A program made the position numbers and the translations under genes. The notes beneath the pieces were generated by a model. It was given only the letters and a program-made list of their open reading frames with translations, made no database searches and was not told the DNA's origin. A stretch of 64,000 nucleotides of DNA from Myxococcales bacterium (GTDB lineage Bacteria > Myxococcota_A > Polyangia > Polyangiales > Polyangiaceae): positions 186,001 through 250,000 of the forward strand of contig JACPVJ010000184.1 of the NCBI GenBank assembly GCA_016191785.1, written 5' to 3'. Shown one piece after another: positions 28,798-39,448 of the stretch (position 1 is the stretch's first letter; each line of letters begins with the position of its first letter).

Positions 28798-29487
28798 ATG
28801 AGGGACCGGATCAAGCGCTCGCTCGAGGCCTTCTACGCGTTCATGGACGAGCCGATCTACCTCGGCTCGCGACCCATCTTGGTCCTGCTGCTGGTGCCCT
28901 TGGTCATCGGCTTGATGCAGCCGCTCTGGCACATCGAGATGACCGCGCCGCAGTACCCGAAGGGGTTGTCGCTCCATGTCTTCGCTCACACCCTGGTGGG
29001 TGGGCACGACGGGGCGGACATCAAAGAGATCAACATCCTGAACCACTACATCGGGATGCAGAAGCTCGAGCGCGCGATGTTCACCGAGCTCGACTGGCTG
29101 CCGTTCGGCTTCGGCGCGCTGGCGCTCTTGTTGGTGCGCGTCGCCGCCCTGGGTAACGTGCGCGCGCTGGTCGACCTTGCCGTGCTGGTGCTGTATTTCG
29201 GCGGGTTTTCGCTGTTTCGATTCGTGCACAAGATGCACGCGTACGGCCACGACCTGTCCCCCGACGCGCCGATCAAGGTGCAGCCCTTCATGCCGGCGAT
29301 GTGGGGGCACAAGCAGATCGGCAATTTCTCGACCCACGCCTACCCGGGCACCGGGACGTTCCTGATCGGCACGTTCGCCACCGGGATCTTGTTGGTCGCG
29401 CTCTATCACCTGGTGGTGGGTCGCCTGCGCGCGCGCCGGGCGCTGAAGATGGCGACGGCCCAGGCCGCTGGCCCGGCGGACGAGTGA
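28798..29487 (+). CDS. Integral membrane protein with conserved HYIGM and YGH motifs
   Basis: 229 residues, about four TM helices. Distinctive segments: PQYPKGL after TM1, EINILNHYIGMQKL, MHAYGHDLSPDAPIKV, and PAMWGHKQIGNF. From memory, similar segments occur in a membrane protein family of unknown function found in Bacteroidetes, sometimes near copper or nitrous-oxide-reductase genes. I cannot confirm this here. The clustered His suggest metal or haem contact. Its stop overlaps the next gene's ATG by one base (TGATG), so the two products probably work together. Confidence 0.75.
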   Translation: MRDRIKRSLEAFYAFMDEPIYLGSRPILVLLLVPLVIGLMQPLWHIEMTAPQYPKGLSLHVFAHTLVGGHDGADIKEINILNHYIGMQKLERAMFTELDWLPFGFGALALLLVRVAALGNVRALVDLAVLVLYFGGFSLFRFVHKMHAYGHDLSPDAPIKVQPFMPAMWGHKQIGNFSTHAYPGTGTFLIGTFATGILLVALYHLVVGRLRARRALKMATAQAAGPADE

Positions 29488-30356
29488 TGCGCGGGTCGGC
29501 GCTCGCCGGCGTCACCTTGGGGCTCTGGGTCGCGGGCTGTCGATGCGAGCCCGAGCCAGTGGTGCACGTGGCGGAAGCGTCTGCCCATACGGTCGCCGAG
29601 TGCGACCCGCGCACGACCGAGAAGCTCGGGATCCCGTTCTCGAAGCTATGCCCCCAAGATCTGCCGGTCGCGGGCGCGAAGTTTGCTCCGTTCTGGATCT
29701 CGGCGCACCCGCTCGGCTGCTCGGCGGGCGCTCACGAGACGGTGCGTTGCCCGGTCGTGACTCCGTTCAACCACCCCACCGCGGGCGAGACGCGCCGTCC
29801 GGAGCCCGTGCCCAGCCGCCTGGCCACCGTGATCGACGCCAACGCCGCCCAGGGCTGGTGCTACATGCGGTTCGCCGGTCGCCTGCCCACGCGAGAAGAG
29901 CGAGCCCGCGCCGAGCTGGGCCTGGGCCTCGCGGCCGTGACGGTGACGGTGTCTTCGGGCGAGCCCACGCATTTCGAGCTGGCGCGCCTGGCGGAGTGGG
30001 TCACCGAGGAGCCCTGCGAGACCCCGACCATCGCGAAGTGCAAGCCCGGGATGTACCCGAGCGGCGAGCGTCGCCCGATCGCCTGGGATCACCAGGTGGA
30101 CTGCAGCGCCGCACCGCTCGAGAGCGACGCCGGGCTCTCCCTTCTGTCCGTGGGGGAGAGCTGTCCGGCGCCGGGCTTCGATTGGGACGTGACCCACGGG
30201 AGGCTGCCCTGCGCTGCACGGAGCGTGGCCGACCGCGGGGCGCTCTTGGGATTTGCGCTGACCTGCCTGCGTCCGGGCCACGCCGCGCCGCACCCCCCGG
30301 ACGAGCCCGCCACCACCGCCGCGGTGCGCTGCGTGATGCCCGGGACGATGCGCTGA
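29487..30356 (+). CDS. Lipoprotein with degenerate SUMF1-like domain
   Basis: 289 residues. Lipoprotein signal ending LGLWVAGC (Cys about 18), then a Cys-rich body. Fragments FWISAHPLGCSAG, CYMRFAGRLPTREERARAE and LAEWVTEE align by eye with the FGE-sulfatase landmarks FxIDxxEVTNGxY, YCxWxGxRLPTExEWExA and VWEW. The central part is shortened and the usual GGSF motif is missing. Probably a non-catalytic relative of the lipoprotein at 16487. Translationally coupled to the membrane protein upstream (TGATG). Confidence 0.7.
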   Translation: MRGSALAGVTLGLWVAGCRCEPEPVVHVAEASAHTVAECDPRTTEKLGIPFSKLCPQDLPVAGAKFAPFWISAHPLGCSAGAHETVRCPVVTPFNHPTAGETRRPEPVPSRLATVIDANAAQGWCYMRFAGRLPTREERARAELGLGLAAVTVTVSSGEPTHFELARLAEWVTEEPCETPTIAKCKPGMYPSGERRPIAWDHQVDCSAAPLESDAGLSLLSVGESCPAPGFDWDVTHGRLPCAARSVADRGALLGFALTCLRPGHAAPHPPDEPATTAAVRCVMPGTMR

Positions 30357-30370
30357 GCGGTCGCCTGCTG

Positions 30371-31900
<1,530 letters not shown>

Positions 31901-31926
31901 TCAGAGTTGGAGATATCGCAGCAAGA

Positions 31927-31942
31927 GTTGCGCTAAAGCAAC
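31927..31942. promoter_or_regulatory. Inverted repeat, candidate upstream activator site
   Basis: GTTGC-N6-GCAAC lies between the activator gene and the divergent sigma-54 promoter, 52 bp upstream of the -24 element. Position and symmetry suit binding of the Fis-type HTH of the neighbouring activator; it is somewhat closer to the promoter than is usual. Confidence 0.4.
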
Positions 31943-31994
31943 AGACATCCCTGCCGCCCTGGCCATTTCCACGAGCTTTCGCCGGGGGAAGCTC

Positions 31995-32009
31995 TGGCAC
32001 ACAGTGTGC
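31995..32009 (+). promoter_or_regulatory. Sigma-54 promoter of amidohydrolase gene
   Basis: TGGCAC-N5-GTGC with correct 10-bp spacing between GG and GC; one mismatch to TGGCAC-N5-TTGC. Predicted transcription start near 32021, followed by a good Shine-Dalgarno (AGGAGG, 32029-32034) and the ATG at 32042. The element also holds the palindrome GCACACAGTGTGC. Confidence 0.75.
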
Positions 32010-32041
32010 GTATGGGTGCGACGTCGCCAGGAGGCACCCCG

Positions 32042-34285
32042 ATGATCCGCACCCGTTCCCAGTCGATTCTCGCTCTCCCCTGGGTGCTCGCCCTCGGGGC
32101 TTGCGCCGCCGAGACCGCACCCCGTGACGAGCGTGCCCTCGAGACCGAAGCACGGCTCGGTGGCGAGAGCATCGTGGTGAACGAGTGCTCGACCGGTAGC
32201 TCGGGCTTCATCGAGCTCTACAACGACGGGACGACGCCCGTCGACCTGGCCCTGGACGCCGCTCGCTGCTGGTACGTGGACGACGTCTCCGGAGGCGGCT
32301 CGGCCAAGCGACTGACTGACGCCAACGTGAATCACGAGACCGGTTCGGCGACGTGCGCCGCAGCGGGTCGCCCGGCGACCTGTGGGCTGGTCGCTCCCGG
32401 CGAGCGCGTCTGGATCGGCTACTCGTACGTCAACTCGACCACCGCGGACTCGTGTCGCCTGCTCACTGCGCCTCTCACCGGCGGCACCTGCGGGGCGCAG
32501 ACCGATCTGATGGTCGGAGGGAGCACCGCCTCGACGGCGGCAGGCCAATGCTTCGGGCGCTCGGCGGACGGCGCGGCCTGGCAGAGCTCGGCCATTCCCT
32601 GCTCGAAGGGCGCGTCGAACGGCTGTGCTCAGGCGGGGCAGGCCTGTGACGACGGGGATGCCTGCACGACCGGCGAGACCTATTCGGCAACGTGTCAGTG
32701 CGGGGGCGGCGCTTCGGCATCGTGCGACGACCAGAACCCCTGCACCGCCGACAGCTGCGACCCGACCGGCGGTTGCGGCCATGCGAGCGTCCCCGACGGC
32801 ACGGCGTGCGGCACGGGCCTGAGCTGCTCGGCCGGAGCGTGCGTCGCGGCCCCGCAGCCCTCGGGCGCGCAGATCGTCCAGCAGGGTGCGGCCGACCGGA
32901 TCTTGCTCCGCGGCACGGTGGTCACCGAGACCGGCTTCTTCCAGGGCGAGGTCCTGGTCGAGGGCGACACCATCACCTGCGCCGCAGCGAGCTGCGCCGG
33001 CCTGGTCCAAGCGATGAGCCCGGGGCCGACCATCGTCGCCACGAACGGCATCATCTTGCCGGGCCTGATCGACACCCACAACCACATCTTGTTCGACATC
33101 TTCGACGAGTCCGACTGGTCCCCCACCAAGGTTTACACCAACCACGATCAGTGGCCGAACGACGCGCGCTACGGCGCGATGGTCGATGCCAAACAGCACC
33201 TGAACGGCGAGTACGGCTCGACCGTGAACGTCAACTGCGAGCTCAACAAGTACGGCGAGCTCAAGGGGCTGATCGCCGGAACAACCAGCATCGCCGGCGC
33301 GGCGAACCCCGCCGACAAGATCTGCTATGGCTCGCTGGCGCGCACCATCGACCAGAAATCGAACGATCTTCCCAGCGACAAGGTCCAGGCGTCGACGCTC
33401 TTCCCGAACGCGGCATCAGCCGACGCAATCTGCAAGAACATCGCGTCGGACAAGACCGATGCGTTCCTGGTCCACGTCGGCGAGGGCGTCGATCAGACGG
33501 CGCTGAACGAGTTCGCCAAGCTCTGGACCGTGCCGACCACCGACGGTTGTCTCCACGCCCCCGAGACCTCGATCGTGCATGGCACGGCGTTCGGCGACGC
33601 CGAGTTCACCACCATGCAGCAGCGCGGCATGAACCTGGTCTGGTCGCCCCGCTCGAACGTCTTCTTGTACGGGGCCGGCACGGATCTGACCAAGACCACC
33701 AACATCCCGCTGGCGCTCGCCAAGGGCATCAACGTCAGCCTTGCCCCGGATTGGTCGATCGGGGGCAGCCAGAACCTGCTCGACGAGCTGCGCTTCGCCA
33801 ACGCCGTGGACGACGGCGCCTTTGGCAACGTGCTGACCCCGAAGAAGCTGTTCGAAATGGTGACCCTCGCTCCGGCCAAGAACCTGGGACTCAGCCACCT
33901 GATCGGCTCGATCGCGGTGGGAAAGAAGGCCGACCTGCTCGTGATTGGCGGCAACGCCGCGGCGCCCTACGACGCGCTGCTCGCGGCCGACCCCTCGAAC
34001 GTGCGGATCGTCATGGTGGGCGGTCGCGCGCTCTACGGTGACTCGCAAGTGAGCGCGCTCGCCCCTGTCGGACCGGCCTGCGAGGCGCTGCCGGTGTGTG
34101 GCGCCCAGAAGTTCGTGTGCGTCGCCGAGAGCGGTGGCACCGCGACCAACAAGCTGGGCCAGACCCTGTCCGACATCGTGAACGTGCTCTCGAGCGAGCT
34201 TCAGGCCTACGACGATCAGAACCTGACGCCCTGGGACTTCGCGCCCATCGCGCCTCTCGCGAAGTGCGCGCCGTCGGGCGGCTGA
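32042..34285 (+). CDS. Amidohydrolase-family lipoprotein with N-terminal Cys-rich modules
   Basis: 747 residues. The ATG at 32042 follows AGGAGG and begins a lipoprotein signal (ILALPWVLALGAC). Residues about 40-190 resemble a lamin-tail-like domain (IVVNECSTGSSGFIELYNDG). Cys-rich repeats (ACDDGDACTTGE, CDDQNPCTADSCDP) follow to about 280, and then a metal-dependent hydrolase barrel. Barrel landmarks: DTHNH metal pair (about 345-347), HVGEG (about 477), HGTAF (about 512), and Asp in LAPDWS (about 569), ending with VGKKADLLVI. It probably hydrolyses a C-N or C-Cl bond of a small extracellular compound. The sigma-54 promoter and divergent GAF activator suggest induction by its substrate. Confidence 0.88.
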   Translation: MIRTRSQSILALPWVLALGACAAETAPRDERALETEARLGGESIVVNECSTGSSGFIELYNDGTTPVDLALDAARCWYVDDVSGGGSAKRLTDANVNHETGSATCAAAGRPATCGLVAPGERVWIGYSYVNSTTADSCRLLTAPLTGGTCGAQTDLMVGGSTASTAAGQCFGRSADGAAWQSSAIPCSKGASNGCAQAGQACDDGDACTTGETYSATCQCGGGASASCDDQNPCTADSCDPTGGCGHASVPDGTACGTGLSCSAGACVAAPQPSGAQIVQQGAADRILLRGTVVTETGFFQGEVLVEGDTITCAAASCAGLVQAMSPGPTIVATNGIILPGLIDTHNHILFDIFDESDWSPTKVYTNHDQWPNDARYGAMVDAKQHLNGEYGSTVNVNCELNKYGELKGLIAGTTSIAGAANPADKICYGSLARTIDQKSNDLPSDKVQASTLFPNAASADAICKNIASDKTDAFLVHVGEGVDQTALNEFAKLWTVPTTDGCLHAPETSIVHGTAFGDAEFTTMQQRGMNLVWSPRSNVFLYGAGTDLTKTTNIPLALAKGINVSLAPDWSIGGSQNLLDELRFANAVDDGAFGNVLTPKKLFEMVTLAPAKNLGLSHLIGSIAVGKKADLLVIGGNAAAPYDALLAADPSNVRIVMVGGRALYGDSQVSALAPVGPACEALPVCGAQKFVCVAESGGTATNKLGQTLSDIVNVLSSELQAYDDQNLTPWDFAPIAPLAKCAPSGG

Positions 34286-34293
34286 TCAGCCGC
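34278..34293. repeat. 16-bp perfect palindrome over two facing stop codons
   Basis: GCGGCTGATCAGCCGC contains the TGA of the amidohydrolase and, on the other strand, the TGA of the thioesterase. Possible bidirectional 3'-end signal. Confidence 0.6.
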
Positions 34294-34768
34294 GCTTCTT
34301 GCGCTGCGCCAGGCGAGCCGTCTGGCGCTCGCGGGCGCCCTCCCACCGGCGACGGTCCTCGTCGGTCTCGAGCAGCAGCGGCGGCACGGGGCAAGGCTTG
34401 CCGGCGTCGTCGATCGCCACGTACACCAGGTACGCCGAGTTGGTGTGGGTGATCTCTCCGGTGATCGGGTTCTCGGCGTGGACGTGGACCCCGACCTCGA
34501 CCGAAGTCCTGCCCGCGTAGTTGACGCTGGCCTTGCAGCAGAGCAGCTCTCCCACGTGGACCGGTGACACGAACGACATCTCGTCGATCGACACCGTGAC
34601 GCACGGGCGCTGAGCGTGACGCATGGCTGCGATGCCACCGGTCTCGTCGACCATCTTCATGATCAGGCCGCCGTGGACGTTGCCGTAGGCGTTGGCGTGC
34701 TCCGGCAGCATCAACTGGCAGAGCTCCACGCGGGAGGCGCTCACGGCCTTTCCGGGTTTGTCGGTCAT
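34286..34768 (-). CDS. Hotdog-fold acyl-CoA thioesterase (YciA/BACH type)
   Basis: 160 residues. N-terminal LMLPEHANAYGNVHGGLIMKMVDETGG (described in two parts: the Asn/His-Gly-Gly segment and MKMVDE) is the active-site signature of acyl-CoA hydrolases of the YciA/BACH group. FVSPVHVGELL and VEVGVHVHAEN are the conserved second and third strands. It hydrolyses acyl-CoA to free acid and CoA; chain-length preference is unknown. The C-terminus is basic. Convergent with the amidohydrolase, divergent from rseP. Confidence 0.92.
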   Translation of the reverse strand: MTDKPGKAVSASRVELCQLMLPEHANAYGNVHGGLIMKMVDETGGIAAMRHAQRPCVTVSIDEMSFVSPVHVGELLCCKASVNYAGRTSVEVGVHVHAENPITGEITHTNSAYLVYVAIDDAGKPCPVPPLLLETDEDRRRWEGARERQTARLAQRKKRG

Positions 34769-34852
34769 GGGTGAAGTTGTAGAGCATTTTCGTCCCGAGG
34801 GGCCTTCCTCTTGGCGTCGCCGCTGGCCCTCGGCTAGAGCCCTGATCGCCGA

Positions 34853-36529
34853 GTGGACCTCCTCTACTTCGTCATCCTCATCAGCTCGCTGATCTTCGTC
34901 CACGAGCTGGGCCACTTCGCCTTCGCCAAGGCGTTCGGGGTGAAGGTGCTCACCTTCAGCCTGGGGTTCGGCCCGAAGATCCTGAAGCTGCGCGGGCGCG
35001 AGACCGAGTACTGCATCAGCCTGATTCCTCTGGGCGGCTACGTGAAGATGCTCGAGGCCTCGAAGAGCGACATCGTGTTGCCCGAGGACCGCCAGCGCAC
35101 CTTCGAGTCGCTGCCGGTCTACAAGCGCATCGTCGTGGTCCTGGCCGGACCGCTGATGAACTTGGTGTTCCCGGTCTTGCTCTACTTCTCGGTGTTCGTC
35201 ACCGACGGTCCCTTCCTGCCGCCGACCGTGGGGGTGGTGCTCCCCGGACACCCCGCGGCAGGTAAGCTGATCCCCGGCGATCGCATCATGAGCGTGAACG
35301 GGCAGGACGTCGGGACGTTCGACGAGCTCAAACGCGTGATCGCCAAGAGCCCCGGCCAGCTGCTGCGCTTCCGGGTGTTTCGCGACAGCAAGCACATCGA
35401 GATCGAGGTCACCGCCGAAGAGACCATCGAGCGTCGAGAGCTCGACTTGATCGAGCGGGTGGGGACCATCGGGATCCAGCCCAGCGCGCCGGCGGCGGTG
35501 ATCGGCGTGCCCAGCAGCGAGTCCCCGGCCTTCCGCGCGGGGCTCCGCACCTTCGACGTGGTCACCCACGTGGCAGGGCAGCCGGTCCGCCGGTTCCGCG
35601 ACCTGGAGGTCGCGCTCGCCGAAAACCGCGGGGAAACCGTGCCCGTGACCTACCTGCGCCCCACCTCGCTCGGCGGCGCCCTGGGCGGCCTCGCGGACAT
35701 GGCGGTGTACGAAGCGGGTGTGGTCGCGCTCACCCCGGACCCGTCGGGAACGGACTTGATGACCTCGACCGGGATCGAGCTCGCCGATCTCTATGCCGCC
35801 GTGGTTCCCGACGAGACCTACCTCGCCAAGGCGGGGCTCCGCCCCGGCGACAAGATCCTGAAGCTGGACGGCGAGGCGCTGCCGGCCTGGTCGACGTTCC
35901 GCGAGCGGCTGGTGGCGGCGCCCGATCGCCCCCACCGCATCGACTACCTCTCGGCCAAAGACGGCCGCGAGAAGAGCGGCACCTTCCAGATGCGCCGCGA
36001 GGACATCGTGGACGAGCACGGGCAGGCGTTCGCGCGCTACGTCTTCCAGGTCAAGAACTGGCTGCCGCTCGCGCCCGAAGACTTCGTCGCGCACCCGTCG
36101 CCGTTCCGCTACGCGCTCTCCAAGGCGATCGAAGAGACGGTCGACGTCACGCGCTTCACCTTCGTGGGGATCGTCCGAGTGATCCAGGGGCGGGTGAGCC
36201 TCAAGACCCTCTCTGGGCCCATCACCATCTACGAGGTTGCCGGTGAAGAGGGCCGGAAGGGCCCAGACTTCTTCATCTGGGTGATGGCGCTGATCAGCAT
36301 CAACCTCGGCCTCTTGAACCTACTGCCCATCCCCGTGCTCGACGGCGGGCACCTGATGTTCTTCACCATCGAGGGTGTCCTGCGCAGGCCGGTGCCGCTC
36401 CGGGTCCGCGAAATCGCCCACATCGTGGGGATGGCCATCCTCTTTGGGCTGATGGTGCTGGCCTTCAAGAACGACATCGAGAAGCGCTGGGACGTGATCG
36501 TGGGTCAACTGCGCGAGATCGTCGGATGA
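34853..36529 (+). CDS. rseP: Site-2 intramembrane metalloprotease (RseP family)
   Basis: 558 residues from GTG. Zinc-binding HELGH at residues 17-21 in TM1, the family loop LGFGPKIL and LIPLGGYVKM, two or three PDZ-like regions (about 120-330, e.g. KLIPGDRIMSVNGQDV and KAGLRPGDKILKLDG), and the third zinc ligand in NLLPIPVLDGGHL near residue 495. Longer than E. coli RseP (450) because of an extra PDZ-sized segment. It cleaves membrane-bound anti-sigma factors or signal-peptide remnants. The stop overlaps rsmB ATG (ATGA). Confidence 0.95.
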   Translation: MDLLYFVILISSLIFVHELGHFAFAKAFGVKVLTFSLGFGPKILKLRGRETEYCISLIPLGGYVKMLEASKSDIVLPEDRQRTFESLPVYKRIVVVLAGPLMNLVFPVLLYFSVFVTDGPFLPPTVGVVLPGHPAAGKLIPGDRIMSVNGQDVGTFDELKRVIAKSPGQLLRFRVFRDSKHIEIEVTAEETIERRELDLIERVGTIGIQPSAPAAVIGVPSSESPAFRAGLRTFDVVTHVAGQPVRRFRDLEVALAENRGETVPVTYLRPTSLGGALGGLADMAVYEAGVVALTPDPSGTDLMTSTGIELADLYAAVVPDETYLAKAGLRPGDKILKLDGEALPAWSTFRERLVAAPDRPHRIDYLSAKDGREKSGTFQMRREDIVDEHGQAFARYVFQVKNWLPLAPEDFVAHPSPFRYALSKAIEETVDVTRFTFVGIVRVIQGRVSLKTLSGPITIYEVAGEEGRKGPDFFIWVMALISINLGLLNLLPIPVLDGGHLMFFTIEGVLRRPVPLRVREIAHIVGMAILFGLMVLAFKNDIEKRWDVIVGQLREIVG

Positions 36530-37803
36530 AGGCCGTCAGCGGGCGCGCCATCGCGGCGCGGGTCGTTCAGCGAGTCCAAGAGGACCGCGCCTACGCCGCC
36601 GCGGCGCTCGCGGCCGAGCTCTCGCGGCACGCCGGGCTCGATCCGCGCGAGCGTGGGCTGGCCACCGAGCTCACCTACGGCACGCTCCGAACGCTGGGCG
36701 TGCTCTCTGGCCGCCTGGGGCAGTACATCCCCCGGGGCTTCGACAAGACCGACCCCACCGTGCGCGCGCACCTCTTGGTCGCCGCCTACCAGATCTCGAT
36801 GCTCGATCGGGTGCCGGCGTTCGCGGCCGTGGACGCGGCGGTGAGCTTGGTGCGCGCCGAGCGCGGCGCCAAGCCCGCGGGCTTCGTCAACGCCGTCTTG
36901 CGCAAGCTCGCGGCCGGTGGGCAGCAGCTGGACCGAGCGCAGGCCATCGTCGACAGCGCCCCCGCGTGGCTGAAGCAGCGGCTCGAGCGCGACGTCGGCG
37001 CCGACGAGATGCGCGCCCTGCTCGGCGCAGCGGGCGGAGATCCGCCGGTCGCGGTTCGCACCCGGCGGGGCCGGGCGCTGCCCGACTGGCTGGAGCAGGC
37101 CGAGCGGGGGCGGGTGTCGCCCCTGGCCCGTCTGACGCGGGGCGAGGGTGATCCGCGGCGTCGTGCCGGTGGGGCCGACGTGGTGGTGCAAGAGGAGGGC
37201 GCGCAGGTCGTCGCGCTGTCGCTCGGCGTGCGACCCGGCGAGCGGGTGCTCGACGCGTGCGCGGGGCGAGGGCAAAAGAGCACGCTGCTCGGCGAGCTGC
37301 TTGGCGTGCAGGGGGAGCTCTGGGTCAGTGATCTGCATCCGGCCAAGCTCGCCCAGCTGGCGAGCGAGCATCGGCGGCTCGAGCTGCCGGAGCCCCGCTC
37401 GGCCGCGGTGGACCTGTCGCTTGGCGTGGGGGCGTTGCCCGGCGACTTCGATCGCATCCTGGTGGACGCGCCCTGCACTGGCAGCGGCACGCTGCGCCGC
37501 CGCCCCGAAATCGCGCTCCGGCTCGGGCCCGACGACCCCGCCCGGATGGGCGAGCTTCAAGCTCGCATTCTGGAGAACGTCGCTCGGCTGGTCCGCCCCG
37601 GGGGGCGGGTCGTGTATGCCGTGTGCAGCGTGTTCCAGGAAGAGGCCGAACGCGTGCTCGAGCGCGCGGCGCGCTGGTTCGAGGCAGTGCCCTTCGACGC
37701 ACCGACCCTCCACGAGCTCTTGGGCGACAAGACGCAGATCCGGCTCTTGCCCATCGCCCACGGCACCGATGGGTACTTCGTGGCGTCGCTGCAGCGCCGT
37801 TGA
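36526..37803 (+). CDS. rsmB: 16S rRNA (cytosine-967-C5) methyltransferase
   Basis: 425 residues. N-terminal NusB-like RNA-binding domain (about 1-135; LTYGTLRTLGVL, VNAVLRKLA). C-terminal Fmu methyltransferase: SAM loop DACAGRGQKS (about 243), APCTGSGTLRRRPEI with the releasing Cys (about 314), and YAVCS with the nucleophilic Cys (about 366). Complete. Overlaps the rseP stop by 4 nt. Its stop abuts the stop of the opposing lipoprotein gene (TGATCA). Confidence 0.95.
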   Translation: MKAVSGRAIAARVVQRVQEDRAYAAAALAAELSRHAGLDPRERGLATELTYGTLRTLGVLSGRLGQYIPRGFDKTDPTVRAHLLVAAYQISMLDRVPAFAAVDAAVSLVRAERGAKPAGFVNAVLRKLAAGGQQLDRAQAIVDSAPAWLKQRLERDVGADEMRALLGAAGGDPPVAVRTRRGRALPDWLEQAERGRVSPLARLTRGEGDPRRRAGGADVVVQEEGAQVVALSLGVRPGERVLDACAGRGQKSTLLGELLGVQGELWVSDLHPAKLAQLASEHRRLELPEPRSAAVDLSLGVGALPGDFDRILVDAPCTGSGTLRRRPEIALRLGPDDPARMGELQARILENVARLVRPGGRVVYAVCSVFQEEAERVLERAARWFEAVPFDAPTLHELLGDKTQIRLLPIAHGTDGYFVASLQRR

Positions 37804-38427
37804 TCAGTCCATGGTCGCGTCGCTGGCCGCGTCGCTGGCCGCGTCGCTGCCTGCGTCGGCCCCCGAGTCGCTGCCACCGGCGTCGACGCAGGCCTTCCCG
37901 CTGGGATCCACCGAGACGCCGGCCTTGTTGGCCTCGCACTCGTTACAGTACGTCTTGCCGTTGCACCCGCACACCGTCGTGCAGCTCGTGTCGCAGGTCG
38001 TGGGCTTGTCGGTGCAGTACCCGGTCTTCATCAGGCCGCAGTCGTCCTTGAAGCCACAGAACTGGTTCGACTTGCAGAGCACCTGCGACTCCGTCGAGCA
38101 CCAGTCCTTCTTGCCGCCGTCGGTGCACGCGCTCGGGTCCGGGGGAACGGCCGTCGTCTTCCACACCCCGCCCAGACACGACACGATGTCGCACCCCTTG
38201 CAGGCGTCGGCGCACTCGCCGCAGGTCTGCCCCGCCACGCTGCAGCTCTGCCCGAGCGCCGCCTGGGGGTCGGCCGGGCAGTTGCCCCCGCCCCCGCTGC
38301 CGCCGGTCCCCGAGCCGCCCGAGCCGCCGCTGCCCCCGGTGCCGGCCGAGCCGCCGCCTTCGTCGTCCGACCCGCACGCCGCCGCCGCGAGTGCCAGCGC
38401 CACACCACAGACTGCCCAGAGCTTCAT
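37804..38427 (-). CDS. Cys-rich lipoprotein with Kazal-like module
   Basis: 207 residues. Lipoprotein signal with lipobox ALAAAAC (Cys about 18), a Gly/Ser linker, a Cys-rich central part (NCPADPQAALGQSC, CGECADACKGC), and a Kazal-like motif CTTVCGCNGKTYCNECEA as in serine-protease-inhibitor folds. The tail is Asp/Ala/Ser-rich, built from a 12-bp DNA repeat. GGAGGG 7 nt before the ATG at 38427 sets the start. Surface-exposed, function unknown; the Kazal module could inhibit proteases. Confidence 0.8.
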   Translation of the reverse strand: MKLWAVCGVALALAAAACGSDDEGGGSAGTGGSGGSGGSGTGGSGGGGNCPADPQAALGQSCSVAGQTCGECADACKGCDIVSCLGGVWKTTAVPPDPSACTDGGKKDWCSTESQVLCKSNQFCGFKDDCGLMKTGYCTDKPTTCDTSCTTVCGCNGKTYCNECEANKAGVSVDPSGKACVDAGGSDSGADAGSDAASDAASDATMD

Positions 38428-38536
38428 CGATCCCTCCGACCTCATGGCGCCCGGGGGCGCACGGTCGCCGCCGGCATACACAAGACGCGGCCCGGCGTCG
38501 ACCCACCTTCCACGGTTGCGTCCGGCCCGAGCCGCG

Positions 38537-38542
38537 TAAATA
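38537..38542 (+). promoter_or_regulatory. -10 box TAAATA for dapA
   Basis: An AT-rich hexamer in a GC-rich gap, 9 nt before the dapA ATG at 38552. No Shine-Dalgarno, so a leaderless start is possible. Confidence 0.4.
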
Positions 38543-38551
38543 GTGCTCGCC

Positions 38552-39448
38552 ATGGCAGCAGCTTCCCTGAGCGGCGCGTTCACCGCCGTGGTGACCCCAT
38601 TTACCGACGACCTCTCCGAGATCGACTGGCCTGCCTTCGAGCGCCTGGTCGATGCCCAGCTTGCCGGGGGCATCTCGGGCCTGGTGCCCTGCGGCACCAC
38701 GGGCGAGTCCCCCACGCTGACCGACGCCGAGCAGCGCGAGCTGGTGAAGCGGACTGCGGCGCTCGCCAAGGGCAAGGTGCCGATCTTCGCCGGCACCGGC
38801 TCGAACAACACCAAGAAGACCATCGACGCGTCGAAGGCCGCCCTCGAGGCCGGCGCCGACGGTGTGATGATCGTGATGCCGTATTACAACAAGCCGTCGC
38901 AAGACGGGCTGATCCGGCACATCCAGACCGTCACCAAAGAGCTCGGGGGCGCGCCGGTCATCCTTTACAACATCCCCGGTCGCACCGGCATCGAGCTCAC
39001 GGTCGAGAGCACGCTCAAGGTCCTGGACTCGAGCCCGAACGTGGTCGGCATCAAGGACGCGACCGGCAACGTGATGTGGTGCCAAGAGTTGCTCCGGCGC
39101 GCGGCGAGCCGAGTCACCTTGCTCTCGGGCGACGATCCGCTCACCTTGCCGATGATGGTGGTCGGCGCGAAGGGCGTGATCAGCGTGACCTCGAACCTGC
39201 TGCCGCGCGAGGTGTCCGAGGTGTGCGCCGACGCGCTCGCCGGGCGCTGGGACGACGCCAAGAAGAAGCACCTGGCGCTCTTGCCCGTGCACCGCGCGAT
39301 GTTCGTCGAGCCCAACCCGCAGCCGGTGAAGGCGGCCCTCGCGCTCGAAGGGCGGATGAAGCCCGGCGTGCGGTTGCCGCTGGTCGAGGCCAGCGCGGGC
39401 TGTCGCGAGGCGGTCTCTCGCGCCCTCGAGGAGTACCGGAAGCGGTGA
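38552..39448 (+). CDS. dapA: 4-hydroxy-tetrahydrodipicolinate synthase
   Basis: 298 residues. Condenses pyruvate with aspartate semialdehyde in lysine/diaminopimelate synthesis. Pyruvate-binding GTTGESPTL, catalytic Tyr in PYYNKPSQ, NIPGRTG and Schiff-base Lys168 in VGIKDATGN are intact. Normal length. An in-frame GTG three codons upstream is an alternative start. The stop overlaps the dapB GTG (GTGA). Confidence 0.97.
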   Translation: MAAASLSGAFTAVVTPFTDDLSEIDWPAFERLVDAQLAGGISGLVPCGTTGESPTLTDAEQRELVKRTAALAKGKVPIFAGTGSNNTKKTIDASKAALEAGADGVMIVMPYYNKPSQDGLIRHIQTVTKELGGAPVILYNIPGRTGIELTVESTLKVLDSSPNVVGIKDATGNVMWCQELLRRAASRVTLLSGDDPLTLPMMVVGAKGVISVTSNLLPREVSEVCADALAGRWDDAKKKHLALLPVHRAMFVEPNPQPVKAALALEGRMKPGVRLPLVEASAGCREAVSRALEEYRKR

